The notes under the pieces are model-generated. The model was not told where the DNA came from. It did not search any database and worked only from the letters and a program-made list of their open reading frames with translations. This document shows, piece by piece, positions 46,551 through 60,319 of a stretch of DNA of 64,000 nucleotides (its first letter is position 1; every line of letters starts with the position of its first letter). The translations under genes were made by a program, and so were the position numbers. This DNA is from Orbilia blumenaviensis (Eukaryota; Ascomycota; Orbiliomycetes; Orbiliales; Orbiliaceae): the NCBI GenBank assembly GCA_036872755.1, contig JAVHNS010000007.1, positions 682,001 through 746,000 on the forward strand. The letters are read 5' to 3'.

Positions 46551-49500
46551 CACGAAGCCGCACCGAGGCAGTTTGACGATAATATGATTGTTAGGCCAGC
46601 GGCAGAGAGCAGTTATCGAGGAAGAAAGCCTCGGAGGAGAGGAGAGGGGTTTATTTGTGGGAGATTTCGTCGACGATGAGATGAAGGGTCAAGGGGTTTT
46701 GGGCAGTGTTTGTTTTTGAAGGAAAGTCGGGGACAAGCGACTGCCAGTAATATCTTCCCGCGTTAAAAACCAAATGCAAAAAACCCGGCCAGCTGTTTTT
46801 GGCTGCAGGGCCAACTGGCAGCCAGCGAACAGAGCCGAGAAAAAAAAAAATTAAAACACCGAGGGCAAATTCAGACAACGACAGGCCGGACGACGACGGT
46901 GATGATGATGATATGCACTGAGATGTCAGAGGATATGTAAGGAAGCAAGTAAGTAAGGAAGAGGTACCTAGGTACGTCTTTGTCAAAGAAAAAAGATTTC
47001 TCTCTCTCTCTCTTGTCTATCTGATGCTGATACAATATAGAGGCGGTTGGGAAGTGTGTCATGCCGGGAAGGACGAGAATCAGAAATGGAGAAAAAATAT
47101 GCTACCCCGGCCAGCCAGCCAGGCCAGCCTGCTGCCAGTTTATCACAGTTACCTGCTGCACTGATACACTGCTCAGTGCTATCATACATCATATCATCAG
47201 TGCACGGCGGCTTCGGGAAGTTTAAGGGAATTCCAATGGCTACCAGCCAACCATACGTCGACAATTAATACCAAATGTCTGGTTAGACTTGCGGCTTCGT
47301 TCTCCCATTTGGAAGGCGTATAACCTGGCATCGCTTCAAAACGGACTATCTGGCGAGAAATGTTCACTTGTGTCGAAATTAGGTAAATATTTTTAGGGTT
47401 TTCCAATCCATCAGAACCTCACGATAGGCTTTACATGATACCGATAGTGACTGGGGGTTAATTACGTTAATTCCTCTGTCGATAGATGTTATAAACCTGA
47501 TACTCCTCCCCTTCATATAACACATATTCAAGGCCATATGCAAATAGTAACTCTTAACTTAGTGAATACAAACTTAAAGGGCCTAAGTTAGTGGTAGTGC
47601 ACTACGCTACTGCTGGTTACCCGGCACTGTAGTATATCTGGAGGGCATGTGGTGTTTCGTAACGCTTGCTTTTTCCAAATTCCCGGCCCTCAATCACTTC
47701 ACACATTTTTTGTGATCTCAAAGGTGCAGGGGTCCTCGATATGGCAGTCCCATCCAACTAAATCGAGATCACGAGGGACTGCATGGGATTCGAGATCTGG
47801 AAATCACACACACACAGCACGCTGTCATTGCGCACATCGAGCTCTTTTTGTGGCGTTGGTGATTGGTTGCCATCCTCTTAAAATCCTCCTACCGGCCTAT
47901 AGCGTCCTGATGCCCTGCGTGAGGAATTCGGAATCTACCACAACTCTCTTTTCAATTCGGCCATAAGTTTGTCAAACCATATTATTACGTAGGGCTCGCG
48001 CAAAAGCCTCAGGAAGTAGATGGGGCAAGCATGAATATGGATATGCCTGTTTGAGTACCTAAACAATTATGAATCTACGTATCAAGTACACCAATGCGAG
48101 ACAGTAGGTAGGTACTTATATGGCCCCAGGGTCGAATGCCCCTCACGGAATCAAAACGGCGATAAGGAAGTTTCTAGAGATTTCATGATTCTAGTCTGGT
48201 GAACCCTGGATTCAAAGAATTGTGCTGCTTTACTTGGTATAGGACTGAGGCTAGTATACAAGTGGTTCCGGCCTGTAGCAAGCCGTCCGTATGTATGCAG
48301 GACGGGTTTAGACAGCCGGTAGTATGTCCGCGGATAGGATACGGACATTTATTGATCATGACAAAGCGGGAGCTTGAGAATTATATCATAGTTACTACTC
48401 AAGCAGAGCAAACGTATATGTTCTACGGAGGGGTTGTTCCTGAGGGGTATTAAACGAGAGTATGATACCGTCTCCTGAAGAAGTTGCCTTGTGGAAAGGC
48501 TCGGTTGGAACATCAATGCACAGTCCTGCAGGTCGTTGTCAGTCTCCAACCGATAAAAAGCGATAACGGGTAGTTAATGTACGTGTTAGGGATAACGGAT
48601 GTTATGTATGTATGGACGGTACGGGGTCCGGATCTAAATCCAAGTCAATTGCGCGACATGAGCTCGAGGGGTGTGCATGCTTTTTACGCCGCGAGGCTGT
48701 CATTTATGTCGGTCGGATTGATGAAACCAGAAGGATTCAAATTCTATGCATTCACCTGCGCGAGACAGTTGGATCAGGCCCACCTCACGCGTTTGATAGG
48801 TACCTCCCATCTATATTTTTAAAACCATTAATCAGGTAGCTAGGTAAGTACCCCAAGTGTGTATATATGTAGGAGGGGCACCTGTGCCTCCACAGCCTAA
48901 AGCCTTGCGACCCGCCTAACTTGCGTTCGCTTTTGTTTGACTAGGTTTTCGGAACACAAGCCGTGGCACAGCCATTTACATGCAAGTAACTTTTCAATGT
49001 TTGACGGTCTAATGCTGTTTTCTAGGCGACAGATCATTCTAAATGTTTGGAGGAGTTGGATCCTTCATTATGACAATGCAATGCCGCGCGCATATCCGCA
49101 GCGTGATTTGGTTCATCGGATATGCATACGAGAGCTCGAGAGTTAGGTTCACGGCAAGCAAACAAGCAATAATTGATGGTTAGGGTGATTAGGTAGGTAG
49201 GTACTGTGATGCAGTGTTGGTATCTGGGTATCCAACTCTATAGCCACAGATACACTCCTGGTAATGATCATGATCAATAGGAAAGTAGCGTGGGCCAGGC
49301 CAGAGCATACTACCTTACTAGGTAGTATAGAATATACCCTGTAAATCCACAGACTTTAGATCAAGCAAGCTGAGCTTCGAACCTAAAAGGCCTAGGGTAG
49401 AGTGATCTAATGGTTATGATTGGTGTTCGCAGATTATGCCATGGGCCGACAATACTATCATGGATCCGCCGGCAGACGTACGTATGCGTAATATACCCAA

Positions 49501-50118
49501 GCCCAAGCCCACCCTAATTGCCCTCTTTGCTTGGAGCGTTATACATTAGCTGGTTGTAAATGGCCGACATCCACGCCGAATTGATTAAAAAACAAAAGAA
49601 TTTCTGTCTCCATCCGCGTTAGCTCATGTCAGCGCCCCCTCCTTCACCTACTTATAGCTAGCTACAAATAGCCAGAGGTGCAGGGGATATTTAATCCGAG
49701 AGTACAAATAACCCCCTCGTTCCTGCTAGAGCTAAACACTCTCTGCATTTAGCAACTTCATCCTCCGGTCGACCCAATCTTAGTACGTACCTCTTCTCAT
49801 CGTCATCGTCGACTCATCGTCATCGTACTTCGAGCGCTTCGGTATGTATTATCTTGTATTTGCACCTGCATCAACCTGGATAGTATCTATCACGGAAACC
49901 GTAGCCTCTCCCTCTTCTCTGTAAAAACTTTCAAGCATGGGCTGCGCTGCTACCCCGCCATGCAATCGCCCCGCCATAAATTTAAAATGCCGCAACCGTC
50001 CCGCTGAACTGACGCTGACCCGACCATCTGCTGCCTTCAACCTAGCCCCGAAGACTTCTTCTCCCTCCAGATTAATTAGAACCAAATCAAATCACCGAAT
50101 TTCGGGAATCGCCAAGTT
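46551..50118. other. Large intergenic region, no supported gene
   Basis: About 3.6 kb separate the divergent genes VAC8 and the vWA protein. A CT-repeat (47000-47013) and a GGCCAGCC-rich patch (47109-47133) are visible. The open frames are short, overlap on both strands and show no domain. The segment 49640-50118 is the likely promoter and 5' UTR of the vWA gene. Confidence 0.55.
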
Positions 50119-52986
50119 ATGGGTGTAAGTTTGCCCCCAAACCTCGTCATCTGAACCGGATCCTGTCAACGGCACAATTCCAGCTGACCAGCTCTCTTCC
50201 CGTTGCTATCAAGCTCGCTTCCAAATTAGGTAATTCCGGCTATGATACCCGACGACACAACGCACTTTCTGCAACAGGGCCAGAATTAGGACTGCCTGCA
50301 TGAAAATAGCCCTCCTTCCTCTCCTTCCCTCGTCCGCTACGCTGCCGTCGAATGGAAATATGCATTATCGCCCGAGCTAACCGGTCTTCGCAACTAGCTT
50401 CTGCGCAAGCAAATCCAAATTACTACGGTCCTCCTGGTGGTGGTGCTCCTCCAGGGGGTGCTTACCCCGGCCAGGCTCCACCGGGCCAATACCCTCCAAG
50501 CGGCCCAGGAGGCCCCCCTCCACCTGGTGGCCAAAAGCAAGGTGCTCCAGGTGCCTATCAGGCTCCACAATATCAGGCTTATGCTGGCGGACCTGGGGGT
50601 AAGCCACCTGGTGGTCCCGGCGGCCCCGCTCCATATGGCGTAAGTACCTATTATAATTCCCGTAGAACCGTACTCCGTACACACACACGCACGCACGCAC
50701 GCACACACACACACACTTTTGTTTCGAGTAGTCTAAGTCCTTAGTTGTTTTATTTCCGTTCTGTTTTTTCGTTGTTCTGTTTGTCTTCTCTTGCAATACT
50801 CCCTGTCGTCCTTGCCGGAAGCCGGAGAAGCAATCTGAAGGGCGATTCAACATATCTCTCTCTCAAGGCCGACGGTTGATCGAGGATTTTTTATTTATTA
50901 CCATAGCAAACTCCAATGTCGCCCTCCCAGTATGGCTATAGTCAGCCACCGTCGTACCAAGGGGCCCCAACAGTACCGCCCCGGCCTGGTGCGATGCACG
51001 GTGGCATGTCTAACCCCTCTCCATATGGCGGTGGATACCAAAGTCAACCACCACCTCAACAGCAATACAACCCTTATGGATCCCCTTCACCTAATCCTCC
51101 CTATCAAAGCTCGCCATTCGGGCAGTCAAATCCATATGCACCGCCTCAGCAATACGGTCAACAGCAACAGATGCCCCCGTACGGTAATCCATACGGAAGC
51201 CCCGCACCACAGCCATACGGACAGCCCCAGACACCGCAAACGAGTTATTACGTTAGTTTAGATTTTATGACGTTTTGCTTGCGTTTATCGTTTGATTTGG
51301 CTTTGGGGTGGACGGTCAGAGTACTTGCAGTTCGCTAACCGGAGTTATCATGATTCTTAGGCACCCCAGGGTCAGCAGCCGATGGGCGGCCCCGGCGGCC
51401 CGGGCCAGGTGAACCCGCAACAATACATGCAAGTTCTGCAACAGACCGTTGTAGATAACAAGATCCAGAATTTCTTCCCACCTCAAAGACTGGACCAGAT
51501 TTCTCGAACTATCTCCAACCAAATCGATCGACTTCGTCAAGGATGGAACCTCCCTCTCGAAGTTGCCGTTGACTTTGTCAAGCTTGCTTTGTTCGATATC
51601 ATCATCTATATCGGTAAGCCTTTGAAAAGAGAACATCACGTATTTCGTATTTTGAGATGTGTTAACAAAAATTTTGGAATAGATGATAGCGGTTCCATGG
51701 CTTTCGAGGAAGGTGGAGAGCGTATCAAAGATCTCAAACTCATTCTTGAGCGAGTCGCCTTTGCTGCTACTCTCTTCGACCATGATGGTATCAGCTTGCG
51801 CTTCATGAACAACGACCTCGCCCGAAACAATATCACCCAACCACAGGAAATTGAGCAGATCATCAGCCAGGTTCAGTTCAAGGGACTCACCCCAATGGGA
51901 ACTTCGCTGAAGAACAAGGTTTTGGACCCCTTGGTCCTTGCCCCTGCTCGCTCCGGCGGATTGCAAAAGCCAATTCTCATTATTACCAGTAAGTTTCCCG
52001 ATTTTGTTTATCTTCTTCACTAGAATCTTAGTACTAATTGTTCTGATAGTCACCGACGGGTATGCTTCACTGTGGATTTTAAATCTGTGAGATGTTGGAT
52101 TAATGCTAAGCTATAAACTAGTCAACCTGCTGGTGAGCCCGAGAGCGCAGTTCAGGATGCTGTTAAGAGTGCCTCGGATGATCTCTCTAGGACTCAGTAT
52201 GGCCCCGGTGGTATGTATTAGTTGCCCGTATAATATACAAGACGGTGCGTGCTAATGTGTGTCCGCGCTTAGCCGTCTCCTTCCAATTCGCACAAGTCGG
52301 AAACGATCTCCGTGCTCGTGAATTCTTGAGCAGGCTGGACAAAGACCCCAGAATTGGTCACTTGATCGATTGCACATCCAGTAAGTCCCCCAGAGTAGTA
52401 GATTTCTTCGGAGGTTGAAGTCCTGACATTCTGGTGATAGACTATGAGGTTGAAGCCGATGAGATGTCCAAATCCGTTCCACCTGTTAATCTCACTGTGG
52501 AACTTTGGGTAAGATCATAATCAATTCTAAAAAATGAAAGGTGTAGATCAAGAACTAACCCGAGTACCATATATAGTTGACCAAACTTCTCCTTGGTGCC
52601 ATTGACCCATCGGTATGTAACTCTAGTAGACGATTGCATTATCAACACGTGGCTAACGAATATAATAGTATGACCGCAAAGACGAGTCTGGACATGCTCC
52701 TCCACCACAGCAGGGTGGATACGGCGGACCTTCTGGCCAGTACGGTGCTCCACCACCACAACAATATGGTGCACCACAGGGCCAGTATGGTGCCCCACCA
52801 CCAGGTCAATATGGGGCTCCACCACCAGGTCAATACGGTGCCCCTCCCGGCCAATATGGAGCTCCACCACAACAATACGGTGCGCCACAAGGCCAGTACG
52901 GTGCACCTCCACCGGGACAATACGGTGCTCCACCACCAGGACAGTATGGTGGCGGATACCCAGGTGGAAAGCCCCCGAAGTACTAA
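50119..52986 (+). CDS. vWA-domain protein with Pro/Gly/Tyr/Gln-rich flanks
   Basis: Protein of about 592 aa built from eleven exons: 50119-50122, 50398-50639, 50907-51251, 51361-51613, 51683-51988, 52050-52059, 52122-52210, 52273-52380, 52441-52508, 52577-52612 and 52669-52986. All junctions from exon 2 on are in phase. The ATG exon is the least certain part; an alternative start is the in-frame ATG at 50352. Residues 1-220 are low-complexity Pro/Gly/Tyr/Gln. The central von Willebrand A domain has a perfect MIDAS start, IYIDDSGSM (DxSxS), then [18 protein letters not shown] spacing and IITITDGQPAG. The strand [20 protein letters not shown] follows, then IDCTSNYEVE. The C-terminus is a run of [18 protein letters not shown] repeats. 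Probably cytoplasmic, with a metal-dependent ligand. Function unknown. Confidence 0.85.
50679..50716 (+). repeat. (AC)n/(GCAC)n microsatellite in an intron
   Basis: Alternating AC units switch to GCAC units and back within the second intron of the vWA gene. It is a simple-sequence repeat, with no sign of function. Confidence 0.85.
52736..52952 (+). repeat. Coding tandem repeat (GQYGAPP units)
   Basis: Imperfect 21- to 30-nt units encode [17 protein letters not shown] and related variants near the 3' end of the vWA gene, about eleven QYGAP-type blocks. Codon usage differs slightly between copies, so the array is not a recent perfect duplication. Confidence 0.8.
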
Positions 52987-53816
52987 ACGGATGTGGTTGA
53001 TGGAGGAAGGGTTTATTAAGTCTGTTTCAACATGCTTTTGACAATGACATTAACGTGTAACGCTTCTCCTTGATTCATGGCTGGGATTTTGTATGGGACT
53101 CTCGCTGTTAACATTTTTTTCCACTTGTCTTCTTTCTTTTTCTTTTTCTTACTTTCCGGGAGGCTGTTTATTCACAAAACCCCCCAAAAAAGCATCGGCT
53201 GGTGCAATAATGATATGCATGGCTACTACTAGTCTCCCGAGGACGGGCATCTGAATTGAGAGCAGCAATTGCTTGTGCACCCACCCTTCAGCGCCTAAAA
53301 TGTGACAAGGAGAAATATCAAGTAATTGAAATGCAGAATCAATATATAATAAAAGTGACGAGCTCAATGCAACGTTAACCAACAGCAGGCTGTGTGTTGG
53401 TTCTGGTTCGGCGGCTGTGATTGGTGCCCGCCGCCCCGCCATGAAGGTCTCTTGACAGGGGGCTCGATAGTGCTGTTGATAGCGTTCACGTTGGGCTCGA
53501 CCGAAAGCAAAACCTCGAAAACCTTCTTTGGTAGACGAAACACCACCAAAAACTCCGTTCCTTCCATTCCGGCCCACATGTGCGCCGTTCATTCCAATTT
53601 CCCATTCCAACCCCTCTCAGCCTCACACCCACCGTCCCCCGCGAAACTCGAGTCCAGATCTTGGACCCACTGTTCCTGCTGAATTAAGCTTCTGATCCTG
53701 CGGGGTTAACGTCCGATTCGATTCGATTCTGGTAATCGGTTTCTGAGCCGTGCCTGTGGGCGAATGTCTCATTTTCGGAGCCTTTCCCCAATAATCAGTC
53801 TGCCGCTGCTGCCACA
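52987..53816. other. Spacer and SNF4 promoter
   Basis: These 830 bp lie between two genes of the same orientation. A minus-strand frame at 53149-53610 has weak protein-like character but no recognised family and no convincing start. The right half is expected to contain the SNF4 promoter. Confidence 0.5.
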
Positions 53817-55541
53817 ATGTCGAGCAGGTAAGGTCGCCCACAGCAGCAGCAGCCATGACCGGTGATGGATGGCCCCCCGGAAACAAGCCAGGGCCTCGCC
53901 AAAATACTGCACTTAACCTTTTGGACGCAGGAAAAAAACCCAAGTCGAACTAACTAGTTCACTAACTTGCTTTGCTCTTCTTTCTCTTTTGTTTAGGATG
54001 CCAACGATAACTCCCGCAACTCCCTCATCCTTCCTACGACCTGCTGTTCAGTCTTCAGTTGCCACACCAAATCCTACGTCTCCTTCTGCCTCCATGAGTA
54101 CCACCAATACCAACCAATCGGGCCAGAGGGCGATGGATGTGGTTGATCAGGAACAGAGAGCTGGTTTGAAGGCCATCCGGGGCTTCTTGAGGCTGAGGAC
54201 AAGCTACGATGTCTTGCCTGTTTCATTCAGGTTGATGTGAGTCGAGCGGATACGTCACCTTCCCGACACCGATTTTACACGGTTATTTGGGTGCAATTGA
54301 GGTTCGATATTGAATTGAGAGGGGGGTCTTAAATGTTACTGACGTCAGCCTTGGGTATTTCGCAGAGTCCTAGATACTACGCTACTTGTGAAGCAGAGCT
54401 TGGCGATACTCGTTCAGAATGGTACCAGCGATTTATTCTCTCCTAGTCTGCACGTACCCGTTTCGGGCGCACTTTGCATGACCGTGGATCAACGAAGGCT
54501 AACGATCTTACGATACCTTAACTTTCACAGGCATTGTTTCAGCACCGCTCTGGGACTCGACACAGTCCAAGTTCGCCGGCCTTCTAACATCCACTGATTT
54601 CATCAACGTTATACAATACTATTTTCAGTTCCCGGACGATTTAAAGGAGATTGATAAATTCAGACTGAATAGCCTACGAGGTATGTTCTCACCGGAATAT
54701 ATTTTATGGCTATTCGTGTTTGTGTTTGGAAACTGACAGGCTCCAAAGAGGTCGAACGCCGAATTGGTGTCGCTCCACCCGAAACATCCTATATTGACCC
54801 TATGAAACCCCTCTACGATGCTTGCCGCCAGATGCTTCGCTCCCGTGCTCGACGAATACCACTAATCGATGTTGATGACGAAACTGGCCGAGAAATGGTT
54901 GTCAACGTGGTCACCCAATACCGTATCCTGCGATTCGTAGCTATCAACGTGAAGGGTGTTCAGGCGCTTCGCAAACCGCTCAGGGATCTCAAAATTGGGT
55001 GTTACGATAACTTGGCTACAGCAACTATGGAGACACCGGTTTTGGATGTAATCCATTTGTTGGTCAAGAGAGACATTGCTAGTGTGCCTATCATCAACTC
55101 TGACGGTGGGTGCAGGTTTCCCATTGAGATTGAGAGCGTTGCTAGAGAATGTTTACTAATATAATGGTTGGATTAGGGGTCGTACTCAACTGCTATGAGG
55201 CTGTGGATATCTTAACTCTCATTAAGGGTGGGATTTATGACGAACTGAGCCTCACTGTTGGAGAGTCCCTCTTGAAGAGACCTGATGTAAGATTTCCTCC
55301 TGCTACTTAACAAATTTCCATTGGGATATACAAATACTGATGCTCGGAATAGGATTTCGCCGGAATACATACCTGCACGCTCCAAGACCGCCTCGACACA
55401 ATCTTTGATACGATTAGGAACTCACGAGTTCATCGATTTGTCGTTGTGGATGAGAAAAAGCGATTGGTGGGGATTCTAACATTGAGTGATATCTTGAGAT
55501 ACATTCTGTTGGAAGGGAACGACGCTGGTGAAGGATCGTAA
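53817..55541 (+). CDS. SNF4: AMPK gamma subunit Snf4
   Basis: Regulatory gamma subunit of the Snf1/AMP-activated kinase, which senses adenylate charge in glucose repression. Seven exons (53817-53827, 53997-54236, 54366-54421, 54531-54680, 54740-55105, 55177-55286, 55353-55541) give 373 aa. The 11-nt first exon supplies MSSR. An N-terminal Ser/Thr/Pro-rich stretch of about 35 aa is followed by four CBS domains: [20 protein letters not shown] into [57 protein letters not shown]; and [20 protein letters not shown] ending [14 protein letters not shown]. Ligand-type residues ([22 protein letters not shown]) are kept. Identification is secure. Confidence 0.97.
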
Positions 55542-55962
55542 AGGAATTACACGATGAAAAGATTTCCTTTTTTCCTGGTAATTTTTTCCATTTTATTATG
55601 TTTTTCCTTTACCTAGCATTTAAATAACGGTTGGGTGGGAGGGGAGGTCTTTTACTTTGTGATTAGGCATTGGAGGTTGTTTGGGCGTTGCTTCTTTGTG
55701 GGTGTGGGGTGTGGTAATTGTGGTTCTCAAGCTTTTGGGGGTGGTGTGGCGGCTCGTTTGGCTGGCAAGCTCTCTCTGTTGAAAACGTTTCTAACTGTAT
55801 GTTCGATATAGAGGGGAAATGGTGTGGTATATCATATTCTAATACGCTATTGGTAGTGAAACTTTTGGTAGTATACCGGCTGGGTATGTGACATATACAA
55901 ATGGATGCGGGGTGCATCATCCATCATCTCAGGGGGTTCGCTGAGAGAGGGTAGGTGGGTAT
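55542..55962. other. Convergent spacer
   Basis: These 421 bp between the 3' ends of SNF4 and HEM3 fit 3' UTRs. No gene is seen. Confidence 0.55.
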
Positions 55963-57384
<1,422 letters not shown>

Positions 57385-57874
57385 TGTTGTATATAATTGT
57401 TTTTATAAGTAGGTAAGGATGGTGATGGGAGCTAGGTGAGGGTGATTTTAGTATGAAGGCTGTTAGCTTTTGAGGTTTGGAAGTTGGTAAAGATTTGCAG
57501 CCCCGGAAAGGTGGGATGTCTTTCTCTTGAGCCGAACTTTGGGATGGTTGCACATGTGCTCCAACTTTTTTTTGGCTTTCGCCTTTTTTGGCGGTTGGCC
57601 CGATTGGGAATAGCCCTGATTCGGAATGCCACACTTTCAACACACTTTCCTGTGGTAAAAGTTACTGGGGGTTCTGGTAATGTCTACCGCCTACATCTAG
57701 AACGCCTCCAGCATCGCCAACATTCATCACCATCACCATCACCGCCATCGATACCATCATCATTACTGCTGTTTCTCTATTGTGGCTTCATACGTGTAGT
57801 CATTTCCGAACCTATCGCCAGCAAAATTAAATTGTTGTTCATCATCCGGTGCAGTATTCGCGAAGTGAACGGTC
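57385..57874. promoter_or_regulatory. Divergent promoter region HEM3/HNH-like gene
   Basis: These 490 bp lie between divergent start codons. They contain a (CAC CAT)-type repeat at about 57724-57765 close to the HNH-like gene. No specific regulatory site is claimed. Confidence 0.5.
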
Positions 57875-59407
57875 ATGTCGGAGCCGGAGTCGCACGAAGG
57901 AGCCGATATGGCTGATGTGGCCGATACAAGCACGAACCCAGGAGAAGAGACAATGCTCTCTCGCATCCTCAAAGACGAGCTTGCCGGGTTGCTTGTACTT
58001 CGTGATAAGTTGCCACAACCAGATGGCGCTTGCACTATCTGTTCTGAAGCCGAGAAGGGACATACAATCTCCTTCATCCTTGACGACGATGCTAAGGCAA
58101 GAGTATGTATACAATTATGCATCTACAATACCCATATTTTCAATGACTTTAAGCTGCTTTTTACTAAGAAAATTTTCCTTGTCATTCCTTAGTTCGAGTC
58201 GTTCAGAAAAGCCGGGTATCTTCCAGATGCCCTCGCCAGATCCGATGACTTTGAGAACCTCCTATGGACTTGCCCAGACTGCCACCGTCGTTTTGATAAT
58301 CCATATCCCACGCTCCTTGTCCTCCCTACAAACTTAGACTTCTTCGTTCTCTGGGAACACCGTGACTACGAACGTCGCACCCAAGAAGCCAAAGCCGGCC
58401 CCGACGCCTTTGTCTCAGCTCGCACGGTCCCAGAACACGATGACTACAAAGGTCCCTACAGATTCCACGTTCTCACCGACGATCCAACTTCTATCCCTGA
58501 TAAATTGAGAAAAAGGCTCGAAAATGAATATACCGAGCTATACACCGAAGCCTCTCCAACCGCACTAATCCTCCACGCTGGCAGAGCAATGGGTGTTCCC
58601 ATGACCTATGAGAAAAAATACGGAATGTCACTCGCCGTCCGTTACAAACTCATAGAGTTATTCCGTCTTTGGGAACGCCCTCCTCCAAAATACGAGGCTC
58701 CTATGACATCTAGCGCTGCAGCCTCATTCTTGGACATGCAAGAACATCCTAGTTCTTCATCTCCAGTCCGAAGCAAGGATGGTTACAAAAGTAAGAAGAA
58801 TAATAATAAGAAGAAGGGCAAGAGAGCTAGAAGTCCTAGTACTCGTGGTAGCGGTTCTGGGAGTAACTCGTTTCAGAGTATGATCAAGACTCCGAAATCG
58901 AAACGGGTTAGGATGAAGGAGTTGACGAGGAGTGATGATAGAGAAAGGAAGAAGGTGGAGGCGGAAGGGAGGATGTATATCAGCCCAGCTTCACCTGAAG
59001 GAATCGGGCTTCCGTTGAGAAAGGGTGGTAAAGGGTTGTTGAGCAGACCATGGAGCGCTATTAAAGCAGGGTTTAGCGAAGGAGCCTGTAAAGACGGTAA
59101 AAAGGATAGACCTGAGGATAGTGAACTCAAGAAAAAGAAGGAAAACAGAAAGGAAGAGCACGAAGAGGAGAATACGGAAGAGGACGGGGACGAGGAATAT
59201 GATGATGATGAAGAGGGTAGTGGAAGCGAAGTAGAGGAGACGGATGATGGAGATGGTGATTACGAACTTGAAGATTCAGATGGCAAGGAAAACGATCAAG
59301 ATGAGGATAGCGACAAGCATGATGGGGGTTGGAGCTTTGGTCCTAGGATGTCTTCTTCCTCTATCATTGAGCGTGCTAGCAAGCGCAAGATGCCATCAAA
59401 ACGCTAA
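57875..59407 (+). CDS. HNH-like fungal protein with acidic C-terminal tail
   Basis: Probable fungal HNH-type protein of 480 aa from two exons (57875-58102 and 58193-59407). The first exon ends in DGACTICSEAEKGHTISFIL, and the second has DDFENLLWTCPDCHRRFD, giving two CxxC pairs with a His in the second. This spacing resembles the degenerate HNH_2-like domains common in Pezizomycotina, where the second motif is LxxLCxxCHxxFD. Metal binding by the four Cys is plausible; nuclease activity is unproven. A conserved helical part (about residues 150-240) follows. The last 230 residues are low-complexity: a Lys/Arg-rich patch with KKNNNKKKGKRARSPS, then a strongly acidic run with EEENTEEDGDEEYDDDEEG, then a basic end. 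This suggests a nuclear or chromatin-associated protein. Confidence 0.7.
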
Positions 59408-60319
59408 AGAACCAGTCCATTCACGCCGTCTACTTGAAGGGTTTCTTTGCATTTACAAGACTACGCCGATCCCGTTACGCTATTCCCTCAAAGCATCTCT
59501 ATTTGGCCCTAAAACCCCACTCTTGCCAGGAGTTTAGGGGGCTTGCATTGTTTATCATTATTTTTTGGTGGGAAACTGGACTGATAGATTCGTTAAACCA
59601 ATAACGGTTTATTTCCAAAAAATATTTTTAATTTTGGTTCTCATTGCATAGGATGGAGGTGTAGACGTGTAATTTTAGTTTGGGGCGCCGGAACAGTCTC
59701 AAGCTCAAGATACTAATCGATTATTATCCACTATCGTCAGTTTTTTGTTACGAGACGCTCGAGTACTGCAGTTTTTTTACCCATTCCGTATTACAATTAG
59801 TCGCGTTGGTATAATCAAATCGCAACCCTAGTCATAAAATATTGGCTGTCTTCGTTCCAGACGCTGGTCGACCACGATGGTACTAGGTATTCTAAGCTGT
59901 GCCACTGCTGCGCATGCGTCGAAATCTCATTACATCGTAATCTTGTGTTGGTCGGGAAAATAGATCCTTGCGAGCGGGGTGAGGGCTCAGGCGGGATGAG
60001 AGCTCAGGCGGGGTGACTCCTCTTATACATTTTTGTCAGTTGACAACTTTGAATGTTCGAATCCACTGTTTGCGGTCCTGAATTCTGCGAATCGCTACCC
60101 ATATCTTTGATCGACCTATTTAGTGGTCTTGCTATAGTACTACTTTTGAGTTACCTAACGTTAACGTGTGCGCTGCAGCACTGTCATTACGAGCTGCGTC
60201 GGAACGTTACCTTGCGCCTTTAAACTGGCTTGGCTTGGCCTCATAAACTGGCTCCTATGAGGTGGCCCGGCCGCAACTTCGAATCACAGTAGCTAACGAA
60301 AATTAGAATCAGCTGTACT
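59408..60319. other. Spacer and STAND promoter
   Basis: This 912-bp region separates the HNH-like and STAND genes. It contains a short direct repeat of CTCAGGCGGG(A/G)TGA (about 59987-60018) and a small inverted repeat CCTCATA/TATGAGG (60239-60262). No gene is supported. Confidence 0.5.

Noticed and set aside
50394..50853. Minus-strand frames of 106 and 158 codons
   Set aside because: Antisense of the Pro/Gly-rich exon and of the (AC)n repeat in the intron of the vWA gene.
52736..52952. Possible CRISPR-like or satellite array
   Set aside because: The units are in-frame coding repeats of QYGAPP with no spacers.
53149..53610. 153-codon minus-strand frame between the vWA gene and SNF4
   Set aside because: Mild protein-like composition but no family signature, no convincing start or splice partners, and it lies in the expected 3' UTR/promoter interval.
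60055..60064. GTTCGAATCC, a tRNA T-loop-like sequence
   Set aside because: The 70 bases upstream do not fold into acceptor, D and anticodon arms.
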